NCBI GenBank assembly: GCA_016709845.1
Contig: JADJMA010000002.1
Span: forward strand, 137,501 to 201,500
DNA length: 64,000 bases
From: Flammeovirgaceae bacterium
Lineage (GTDB): Bacteria > Bacteroidota > Bacteroidia > Cytophagales > Cyclobacteriaceae
Reading direction: 5' to 3'
Below are positions 26,214 to 34,492 of this stretch, piece by piece; positions within the stretch are counted from its first letter, which is position 1, and every line of letters begins with the position of its first letter. The notes under the pieces were generated by a model, which saw only the letters and a list, made by a program, of their open reading frames with translations, made no database searches and was not told the DNA's origin. A program made the translations under genes and the position numbers.

Positions 26214-27473
26214 ATGACTACCTGGAAAATCAAAGTCTCTCTCTTTCTCAACTATTTTGTTTTTGCCATTTTGCTAAACAGTGTTGGCACCGTAATCCTG
26301 CAAGTGCAAAGCAATTATGGAATATCAGAATCATCAGCCAGCATTTTGGAGGCTTTCAAAGATTTAAGTATTGCCGCAGTTTCTTTTCTGGTTGCCTCCT
26401 ACATCACACGCATCGGTTATAAAAATTCTATGCTCATTGCTTTAGGACTTGTAACCGTGGCTTGTTTAGCGATGCCCTCGTTACCAAGCTTCGCTATGAC
26501 TAAAGTTTTATTCGCGGTTGTGGGCACTTCATTCGCGTTAATAAAAGTATCGGTGTATGCTACGATTGGCCTTGTTACCTCCAATAAGAAAGAACATGCC
26601 AGCTTCATGAATTTCATTGAATCATTTTTTATGATTGGCATTCTCACCGGCTATTTTATTTTTAGCGCTTTTGTTGACGACAGTCAAACGCAATCCACTT
26701 CCTGGCTTACGGTATACTATTTACTTGCAGGCATTACGGCCATCGCTTTTGTTCTGCTGCTCACCGCATCTTTGGATGAGTCCGCTGTAAAAACAACCGA
26801 GACAAAACCTTTTCTTGAAGATTTTGGTGACATGATCAAACTAGCGCTTAAGCCGCTTGTGTTGGTCTTTATCATCAGTGCCTTTACGTATGTGTTAATC
26901 GAACAAAGCATCATGAGTTGGCTCCCAACATTCAATAGTAAAGTATTAAACCTACCAACTACACTCAGTATTCAAATGGCAAGCATATTGGCTGCCTCCA
27001 CTGCTTTTGGGAGATTTGCTGCCGGTTTTGCATTACGAAAAATACATTGGTTCGCAGTGTTGGTAGTCTGCTTACTTGCTGCAAGTGTTCTGGTGTTGGT
27101 AGCCATTCCGCTCGCACAAAATAACGGTGGCACAGTTACAGGCTGGAGTGATGCCCCCCTTGGTGCTTTTGTATTTCCATTAATAGGATTATTTATCGCA
27201 CCCATTTATCCAGCAATAAATTCTGTAATCCTTAGCACGCTGCCTGCACGACAACATGGACCTATGTCGGGATTGATTGTAATTTTCTCGGCATTGGGTG
27301 GCACAACCGGATCAATTATTACCGGAAATATTTTTGAAGCCTATGGAGGTCAAACCGCTTTCTATTTTTCATTAGTACCGATAGGGGTATTGATGATTTG
27401 CCTTTTCTTTTTTAATCGAATACAAAAGAAATCAGAAGCTGAGATTACATTTCAATCAACTGGCGGACATTAA
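26214..27473 (+). CDS. MFS transporter, probably sugar (trehalose-linked)
   Basis: A 419-residue major facilitator with about 12 membrane helices, resembling the FHS/FucP-type sugar permeases of Bacteroidota. The loop between helices 2 and 3 is IGYKNS. The ATG at 26214 is used since the longer frame starts at a weak TTG. Its stop codon is followed after one base by the trehalase start, so the two are translationally coupled, and trehalose or its glucose products are the likely substrate. That substrate is inference from context. Confidence 0.85.
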   Translation: MTTWKIKVSLFLNYFVFAILLNSVGTVILQVQSNYGISESSASILEAFKDLSIAAVSFLVASYITRIGYKNSMLIALGLVTVACLAMPSLPSFAMTKVLFAVVGTSFALIKVSVYATIGLVTSNKKEHASFMNFIESFFMIGILTGYFIFSAFVDDSQTQSTSWLTVYYLLAGITAIAFVLLLTASLDESAVKTTETKPFLEDFGDMIKLALKPLVLVFIISAFTYVLIEQSIMSWLPTFNSKVLNLPTTLSIQMASILAASTAFGRFAAGFALRKIHWFAVLVVCLLAASVLVLVAIPLAQNNGGTVTGWSDAPLGAFVFPLIGLFIAPIYPAINSVILSTLPARQHGPMSGLIVIFSALGGTTGSIITGNIFEAYGGQTAFYFSLVPIGVLMICLFFFNRIQKKSEAEITFQSTGGH

Positions 27474-27474
27474 G

Positions 27475-28951
27475 ATGGAAATTCACGAACTAGGAGAACT
27501 CTTTGAGGTAGTACAACTTCAAAATATTTTGGATGATGGAAAAACATTCCGGGATTGCATTCCAAAACGTTCGCTGGAAGAAATCCGGCAGGAGTATTTA
27601 AATAAAAAAGATTCACATGAATTTGATTTGTCAGAATTCATTAAGAAAAATTTCACGCTTCCAAAAGAACACGCCACAGATTATAAAAGCGATCCAAACA
27701 AAAGTGCTGCTCAACACATCTATGCGTTATGGGATGTGCTAACGCGAAATCCAGAAACGGAAAACAGCTCACTTATTCCCCTTCCGCATCCTTACGTTGT
27801 GCCTGGGGGTCGCTTTCGCGAAATTTATTATTGGGATAGTTACTTCACCATGCTGGGGTTGCAAGTTTCAAATCGGATTGATTTGATCGAACACATGGTA
27901 AATAATTTTGCACACCTGATTGATACGATCGGTTATATACCCAACGGGAATCGAACCTATTATCAGGGTCGCTCGCAACCGCCTTTCTTTTGCCTTGATG
28001 GTTAAAACTTTTAATGAAAGCAAAAAGAATGCGTTGACACTAAGTACCTTCCTCAACTAGAGAAAGAATATCAATTCTGGATGAAAGGCGCTGATTTGCT
28101 CACGGGAAAGAACACAAACTCTCCACCGCGTAGTTCGCATGCCCGATGGGTCTATACTAAATAGATATTGGGATGAAAATAATACCCCACGACCCGAAGC
28201 CTATAAAGAAGATGTAGAACTGGCGCATCAATCCGGTCAACGACCAGAAGAAATATATCGGCATCTCAGAGCTGCCGCTGAATCGGGTTGGGATTTTAGT
28301 AGTCGATGGTTTCGCAATGGAAAATCATTCTCCACCATTCATACAACTGAAATTATACCCGTTGATTTAAATTGTTTGTTATACTTTCTTGAGCAAACCT
28401 TGGCTGAAGCATTTCATCAACTGGGCAACTCTCAACAAGCGAATACCTATAGTCAACATGCCAAAAAAAGAAAAAATGCAATTCTTAAATATTGTTGGAA
28501 CGCAAAAGAGAAATTCTTTTCGATTTTGACTTTGTTGAGAACAAACAGAAAGAATCGTTTACGTTAGCGGCTGCCTTTCCTTTGTTTTTTAAAATGGCTA
28601 CCGATCAGCAAGCCTCGGGTGTTGAAGAGATTATTAAAGCAAGGTTTTTAAAACCAGGTGGGTTAACTACTACTTTAATTAAATAGCGGACAACAATGGG
28701 ACGCTCCGAATGGCTGGGCTCCCTTGCAATGGATTGCTTATAAAGGCTTACAAAATTTTGGATTTGATGAACTGGCGAAGCAAGTAAAAACCAACTGGAC
28801 TACTGCTAATTTAAAAGTGTATGCCAACACTGGTAAGATGACTGAGAAGTATGATGTGTTCAATAAAGATGGCGAAGCGAGTGGTGGCGAATATCCGAAT
28901 CAGGATGGCTTTGGCTGGACGAATGGCGTTTTTCTTGCCTTGACAGATTAA
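27475..28951 (+). CDS. Alpha,alpha-trehalase, GH37 (several frameshifts)
   Basis: Hydrolyses trehalose to two glucose molecules. Both GH37 signatures are visible: PGGRFREIYYWDSYF near residue 110 and QWDAPNGWAPLQW near 414. The catalytic region ESGWDFSSRWF supplies the Asp and GGEYPNQDGFGWTNG the Glu. No signal peptide, so it is probably cytoplasmic like TreF. About 490 residues. At least four breaks (near 28003, 28040-28140, 28540 and 28690), each followed by correct sequence in another frame. With this density, sequence error is more likely than decay. Confidence 0.87.
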
Positions 28952-28976
28952 CTGACAATAGGCAATTATCAATAAG

Positions 28977-30214
28977 TTATTTTTCTTATATAACTTATCT
29001 AACACTTTCGGGTCGCCATCAATCTTGGGCAAAGGCAATTCTAAAAATTTTTGCTACCAGCGGATAAACATTAATATTTTGAAATGGTGCCAATACAATA
29101 CCGGCCTTGATGTTGGGGCCTTGGGCATAAAAAATTCCGCGCATGTCGGTAACTTCAGCAGGATCGTAACCATGTGCGCGCCTTCCTTGCCGCCAATTTT
29201 TGCTCCCTTCAAAATCTTTCCCTGCTTCCTTCGCGAATATAGTATCCCTCATCCGCGATCACCATCAAATCTCCAACCCGATCGTTTTTGTAATGCCATC
29301 GTTCTGGGTATTCCTCTCGTTTAAGCACCGTATAATTTTTTTCCACTGATTTTAAAGTTATATAAATGGAATCCAGCTTATGTTTATCATCAACGTATAC
29401 GTGTGCTTGCGTTCCGCCATTAGCAACTTTAACTGCCGGGTTTTTTCGATCAATGAGTTCATCAATAAAATATACGTCTTATCCTCAATCGAGAGTTCTT
29501 TCATACCATGATCCGAAACCAGAATCACATTGACCGGAAGTTTAGTAGTTTCAATTCCTCGCATCAAATTCCCCAACAGTGTATCTGCCCGTAAGACCGC
29601 TACTTTTGTCTCTTCTGAATTGGGACCGTAGGTGTGACCTTCATGATCAGGAAATGAAAAGTACAACGTAATAAAATGAGGTCGCTCGGAGGGCGGCAAC
29701 TTGAGCCACGCTATAACTTGATCCACTCTTTGTTGGGGATTAATTTTATCATCAAATGGAAAATAGTAATCCGGTCTGCGGCTTTCATCACTCATTTCTG
29801 AACCTACCCAAAAATAGGAGGCAGATTTTACACCGTTTCTTTTTGCTAACTCCCACAAAGGCACACCTCCATATAATAGGGGTCGGAAACCCGTTCTTTA
29901 TTTCGCATTCCATAAAATTCATTTCGCTTACGATCGTAAAATGAATTATCAACCAACCCGTGGTTGCCGGGATTTAAACCCGTAACTAATGTATAATGGT
30001 TTGGAAAGGTCTTACTGGGAAAGGATGGGATCATTGCTTCGGCCTGTGAACCCTTTGCGATGAACGCTTTGAAATTGGGCGGATCGATTTTTTTAAGATA
30101 GTCGTAACGAAAACCATCAAAAGAAACCATGATCACATAGGGAATTGATTCTTGTTGCCCCTGAATGCGAGAACATGATGTCAAAATTAAAATACAAAAA
30201 AGGATGATTCTCAT
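28977..30214 (-). CDS. Alkaline phosphatase-superfamily nucleotide pyrophosphatase/phosphodiesterase (several frameshifts)
   Basis: An ectonucleotide pyrophosphatase/phosphodiesterase (NPP) type enzyme, lipid-anchored: MRIILFCILILTSC has a lipobox. Metal site VSFDGFRYDYL, nucleophile Thr in PSFPSKTFPNHYTLVTG, and FPDHEGHTYGP and VSDHGMKEL for the second site. C-terminal VTDMRGIFYAQGPNIK is typical. Breaks near 29870, 29440-29360, 29250 and 29040; the last restores LPLPKIDGDPKVLDKLYKK before a stop near 28977. About 410 residues. Convergent with the trehalase gene. Confidence 0.85.
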
Positions 30215-30505
30215 GGGAACAAATCAACTTTAAAAGTTCAATATCACAATTATCTTGATGAAGAAGGTGCTGAAAGCTATGCGCTGACAAGATTAGTTTT
30301 TTTCGCTACTTCAAGGTGAGTTTTTACTCTTTCGGCATTAAATCCATTTTAGCTGCTTTTTCGAAACAATTGACCCTTGCTAAACACCTTAACGTCCATC
30401 TCCATGCCGAAGGAAGCTTACCGGACAAAAGAAACTGTGACTTTATAGGATTTCTTAAAATGCTCGGGATGTAAGAGCCAACGTATGTTCTGAGAGTGGG
30501 TTTAA
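30215..30505. other. Unassigned stretch between phosphodiesterase and nitroreductase
   Basis: About 290 bases without a convincing gene. On the minus strand, MEMDVKVFSKGQLFRKSS and, in another frame, a stretch reading FNAERVKTHLEVAKKTN look protein-like and might be one short gene with a break near 30350, but no family is recognisable and the start and end are unclear. Confidence 0.3.
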
Positions 30506-31115
30506 TTAGGAGGAAAACGATTTGTTTAGCACAAAAACCTCCTGCGTATATCGTTCGCGCTCTGCTGCTTCGCGCTGTTTCAAAAAATCTGGCAAGACAT
30601 CTATCTCACCCAGGTATCCAACAGCCAATACCACAACAGGATCGTGCGTATGTGGAATATTTAACGTATCAATCGCTTTTTGTTTTTCGAACCCTCCAAG
30701 TTGATGAACATTTAATCCAAGCTCAGTAGCTTGCAATGAAAGCAGCATGTTGGCTGCACCCAAATCAAATTTTGCTGAGGCATTGGGTCTGCCATTACTA
30801 ATAAAGTCTTTGCGGCTGATAGCCAAAACTAACAATGGTGCATCTTTAGCCCAGATTTTATTTCCTTCCATCAGGGTATCAAAAATTTTATTCCAAAGCT
30901 CTGGCTGCTCTTTGGTTGCATACAGATAGACCCATGGCTGTTCATTGTTGGCACTTGGTGCCCAACGAGCCGCTTCAAACAACGAGTTAATTTTTTTCTT
31001 GCTCTACCAATTTCGATGAATAAGGCCTGCGGCTTCTGCGCTGTTTAATTAAATCAACCACATGAAATTCATACTCACTTGATTTGGACATAGGGCTGGT
31101 AATAGTTTCTGCCAT
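30506..31115 (-). CDS. Nitroreductase-family protein (one frameshift)
   Basis: An FMN-dependent nitroreductase-fold oxidoreductase of about 203 residues. N-terminal LIKQRRSRRPYSSK (FMN phosphate-binding Arg/Ser) and FEAARWAPSANNEQPWVYLYAT are characteristic, as are FDLGAANMLLSLQATELGLNVHQLGGF and PVVVLAVGYLG. A base is missing in the A run near 31000 (GAGCAAGAAAAAAATT), splitting the first 45 residues from the rest. The start ATG is at 31115 (MAETITSPMSKSSEYEF). Physiological substrate unknown. It precedes two pirin genes on the same strand. Confidence 0.88.
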
Positions 31116-31158
31116 AAATATTATTCTTTTACATCAAACACACAGAACTCTAAACAGT

Positions 31159-32027
31159 TCAATCTTCAATTAAAATTCCCATTTTACCCATTTGATAGTC
31201 GCGCATCGCTTCCATAATCTGTGTTTGCGTATTCATGACAAACGGACCATGGGAAACCACTTCTTCATTCAACGGCTCACCGCTTAATAATAAAACGCGC
31301 GTGTCCTCCAGTGCTTCAAGCGCAATACCCTCGCCATCATTTTTAAAATAAACAATGTGTAACCCTTCTACCATACCAAATCCGGCAACGGTAAGTTTAC
31401 CATCCAACAGATAAATAATGGCGTTGTGTGATTCCGGTAATGGAATAGAAATTTTTCCCGCTTTCTTAAACTCAAGCGTAGCGGCATTAACAACTGTGTG
31501 AGATGGAATAGGGCCTTTTACGCCAAGCACTTCGCCTGAAAAAACTTTGCCCGTTACATTACCATCTTCACTTTTAAATTGAGGAGCAGCTTCCGCGCTA
31601 AGCGGATAATATTTTGGCTGATCCATTTTATGTTTTGCGGGCGTATTAATCCACAATTGAATAATCTCTTGCCGCCCACCAATCTCATGAATATCATGGG
31701 GGGTCGTTCACTATGTAGAATTCCCATACCAGCATGCATCCACTGTGCGCCACCGGCATAAATCGTACTGTCATTTCCGCGGCTATCACGATGATGAACC
31801 CCGCCCTTGAAAATAAAAGTGACTGGTGAAAATCCTCGGTGTGGATGTGGCCCCACACCGGCATTGTCCGGTTCAAGATGAGTGGGAACTTTTAGGTCGG
31901 CATGATGCAACAGAAGAAAGGGATCAATTTGATCTACTTGTTGTGTTGGCAAGGGTTGGCGAATGGGCATTCCTCCCATGTCAACTTTATGTGCATATAG
32001 TAATCGGGATACTGTTCTTGTTTTCAT
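31159..32027 (-). CDS. Pirin family protein (frameshift)
   Basis: A bicupin iron protein of about 289 residues; some pirins have quercetin dioxygenase activity. The N-terminal cupin has metal-binding GPHPHRGFSPVTFIF, a following His (WMHAGMGILHSE) and the pirin core. The frame breaks between 31694 and 31660, where one base restores HEIGGRQEIIQLWINTPAKHK. The C-terminal cupin (SGEPLNEEVVSHGPFVMNT) is normal. It lies 50 bases from the second pirin gene upstream and likely shares its promoter. Confidence 0.88.
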
Positions 32028-32028
32028 A

Positions 32029-32070
32029 ACCTCATCCCCGCCCCTTCTCCAAAGGAGAAGAGAGCAGGGT
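32029..32070. repeat. Intergenic REP-like palindromic repeat, copy 2
   Basis: Between the two pirin genes, CCCCTTCTCCAAAGGAGAAG forms a palindrome, with arms CTTCTCC and GGAGAAG around three bases. It is preceded by ACCTCATCCCCG, a context common to dispersed intergenic elements of Cytophagales. It is related in form to the element at 10397-10430. Confidence 0.45.
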
Positions 32071-32077
32071 CTCGTAT

Positions 32078-32788
32078 TTAATTCATTGGTACATCCATTA
32101 ATAATAATTCGGCATCGGTATCAGCTTTAATAGTGAGTACATCAACATCCCAAACACCAAAGCCATCACGCTTATTCAACTTCTGGTCATTGATAGTTAC
32201 ATCACCCTCTAATACAAAAGCATAAACACCATTTCCTTTTTGCTTGATCTTGTAATCAGTTCTAAATCCACTTTTCAGATTTCCTAAATGAAACCAGGCG
32301 TCCTGGTTGATCAAGACTCCTTCATCATTTTTAATCGGACTTACAATCTGTTGAAGCTTATTTATTCGGTCCTCAGGGTTAAAAGTAAGCTGACCATAGC
32401 GTGGATCAATGTTTCGCACTTTTGGGAAAACCCAGATCTGTAAAAAGTTTACTTTTTTTTCTTTGTTTCTATTGTACTCACTGTGTTGAATGCCGGTACC
32501 CGCACTCATAATCTGAACGTCATTTTGTTTAATCACCGTAGTGTTACCCATGCTATCTTTATGTTCCAGATCCCCCAAAAGAGGAATTGAGATAATTTCC
32601 ATATTGTCATGCGGGTGTGTGCCGAATCCTTTACCCCCATCAACAAAATCATCATTTAATACGCGTAGCACGCCAAAGTGCATACGCTCAGGATTGTGAT
32701 AATGCGCAAAACTAAATGTGTGATTTGTGTCCAACCAACCATGGTTTGCATGGCCACGGGTATTGGCTTTATGAAGTACCGTTTTCAT
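32078..32788 (-). CDS. Pirin family protein (YhhW-type)
   Basis: A 236-residue bicupin resembling E. coli YhhW, a quercetin 2,3-dioxygenase in vitro. Metal ligands are visible in GTHPHDNMEIISI (two His and Glu) and GTGIQHSEYNRN (third His). Intact, usual length. First gene of the pirin pair, driven by a strong promoter with an overlapping 16-base palindrome at 32824-32839, so it is probably regulated. Its natural substrate is unknown. Confidence 0.9.
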   Translation of the reverse strand: MKTVLHKANTRGHANHGWLDTNHTFSFAHYHNPERMHFGVLRVLNDDFVDGGKGFGTHPHDNMEIISIPLLGDLEHKDSMGNTTVIKQNDVQIMSAGTGIQHSEYNRNKEKKVNFLQIWVFPKVRNIDPRYGQLTFNPEDRINKLQQIVSPIKNDEGVLINQDAWFHLGNLKSGFRTDYKIKQKGNGVYAFVLEGDVTINDQKLNKRDGFGVWDVDVLTIKADTDAELLLMDVPMN

Positions 32789-32807
32789 TTATGGTCTATT
32801 TATTTGT

Positions 32808-32839
32808 CAAAGTTACATACAACTGTTGTATATACAACA
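32808..32839 (-). promoter_or_regulatory. Pirin promoter with overlapping palindromic operator
   Basis: On the minus strand TTG (32835-32837), 19 bases, TAACTTTG (32808-32815), a perfect -7 box. The exact 16-base palindrome TGTTGTATATACAACA (32824-32839) covers the -33 element. This is a MarR/HxlR-like operator shape, and a bound dimer should block the promoter. No regulator gene lies beside it. Confidence 0.65.
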
Positions 32840-32943
32840 ATACAAACTAATTCGTTCCATGCCCTTGCGATTTATAGGGCATCTACTCAAAAGGACCTGG
32901 ATTGCCATTTTATTACTAAATTTCGGACTCAAAACTGCCTGTT

Positions 32944-33668
32944 ATGCAAAATGATGAAGTATTCAAGGATCCGAAAAGTCATATCGATGACTTTAGCTTT
33001 AATAAAACCGTTGTAAAGGTTTTTGATAATATGGTCACTCGTTCGGTGCCTTATTATCTGGAAATGCAACGGATGATTTCTGAAATGGGAAAAGATTTTG
33101 CCACGCCCGGCTCGGTAGTTTACGATTTAGGGTGCTCAACCGGCACAACATTAATTAATTTGGACCCGGTTTTACCTCCGGATGTTGATTTCGTTGGGTT
33201 CGACAATTCTGATGAAATGGTGGCTCAGTGTATTAAAAATCTAACTGATAACGGGTAACCCGGAAATTTGAAATTAAAAATCAGGATCTTAATATGGGCG
33301 TTGCGCTTCCAAATGCTTCGGTGGTCGTGATGTGCCTTACGCTCCAATTCATACGACCCCTCTATCGCGAAAGACTGCTGCAGGATATTTACAATCAGAT
33401 GAACGAGAATGGGTGTTTGATTCTGGTAGAAAAAGTACATGGCGAGGATTCACTCTTTAATCGGATGTTTATAAAATACTACTACGACTTCAAGCGTAGA
33501 AACAATTACAACGATATGGAGATTGCACAAAAAAAAGAGGCACTCGAAAATGTGTTAATTCCTTACAAACTCCTGGAGAATCGGGAGATGATTTTAAATA
33601 AAGGCTTTCGCTATTGCGAAACGTTTTTTAAATGGTACAACTTTGCTGGTATTGTTGCCATTAAATAA
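32944..33668 (+). CDS. cmoA: Carboxy-S-adenosylmethionine synthase CmoA-like (two frameshifts)
   Basis: CmoA converts SAM and prephenate to carboxy-SAM, used by CmoB to make the wobble base cmo5U34. The sequence follows CmoA closely: FDNMVTRSVPYYLEM, VYDLGCSTGTTL (SAM-binding motif I), FVGFDNSDEMVAQC, VVMCLTLQFIRP, YYYDFKRRNNYNDMEIAQKKEALENVLIP and KWYNFAGIVAIK at the end. The frame breaks near 33256 and 33270 (restoring NPEFEIKNQDLNMGV). About 242 residues. A cmoB gene is not in the window; the next gene is an ICMT-like methyltransferase. Confidence 0.8.
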
Positions 33669-33679
33669 ATAAAAGATTC

Positions 33680-34381
33680 ATGGTAAAAATTGGCAACTTC
33701 CTTTTTCATTATCGGAATATTCTGCTTCCGGTTATTTTCTTACTCATTCTTGTGCCGGCACCAGAATTACTTCCAAATCCAACGCTCGCTTTGGTGATTG
33801 GTTTGGGGATAAGCATACTGGGCCAATTGATTCGGTTTTTAACCATTGGGTTGGTCTATATTATTCGAGGAGGACAAAATCGAAAAATTCATGCTGAAGG
33901 ATTAGTAACAACGGGTATCTTCTCGCATTGCCGAAACCCTTTGTATGTGGGTAATGTTTTGGTAGGTATTGGTATGGGAGTAGCTTCAAACTCGGTGTTA
34001 TTCTTTTCCGTCATCACCCCTGTAATTATCTTCGTATACATTGCCATTATTTCGGCAGAGGAAAATTTTTTAAGAGGCAAGTTTGGCGCAGCCTTTGACG
34101 AATATGCAAAAAAAGTTAATCGTTGGATTCCCGATCTGCGCGGAATCGGAAAGACTTTTGAGGCTCATGAGTTTGCCTGGAAGCGAGTTTTATTAAAAGA
34201 ATACAATTCTACTTTTACAGGAACAATGCTCGGGCTTATGTTAATACTGAAAGCCTGGTATCAGCACCCCGCTCAGTATGGCAATTTTGAAGAAATACTG
34301 CCCACCTTTGGGTTAGTTGTACTGGCCGTAACTGTGGTCTATCTCTTTATTAAATTTCTCAAAAAAGACCCATCGGCTTAA
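33680..34381 (+). CDS. ICMT/phospholipid methyltransferase-like membrane protein
   Basis: A 233-residue integral membrane protein with about five helices. The SAM-binding pattern of isoprenylcysteine carboxyl methyltransferase-like proteins is visible: AEGLVTTGIFSHCRNPLYVGN and then SAEENFLRGKFGAAFDEYAKKVNRWIP. The substrate is unknown; bacterial relatives methylate lipids or small molecules. It starts 11 bases after cmoA and is probably cotranscribed. A palindrome overlaps its stop codon. Confidence 0.82.
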   Translation: MVKIGNFLFHYRNILLPVIFLLILVPAPELLPNPTLALVIGLGISILGQLIRFLTIGLVYIIRGGQNRKIHAEGLVTTGIFSHCRNPLYVGNVLVGIGMGVASNSVLFFSVITPVIIFVYIAIISAEENFLRGKFGAAFDEYAKKVNRWIPDLRGIGKTFEAHEFAWKRVLLKEYNSTFTGTMLGLMLILKAWYQHPAQYGNFEEILPTFGLVVLAVTVVYLFIKFLKKDPSA

Positions 34382-34388
34382 AGCCGAT
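34372..34388 (+). terminator. Possible terminator overlapping the stop of the ICMT-like gene
   Basis: ATCGGCTT and its exact complement AAGCCGAT are separated by one base, spanning the stop codon. The following bases (TAATTTATT) are only partly T-rich, so it is a weak intrinsic terminator or merely a palindrome. Confidence 0.4.
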
Positions 34389-34492
34389 TAATTTATTGGC
34401 GCATCCAACCTATCTCACCTTTTTTTAAAATAGCTTTAAGAAAAGTACACGAACCATTCTTCTCAGGTTTTTTTTGTATTTTTTCATAACCT

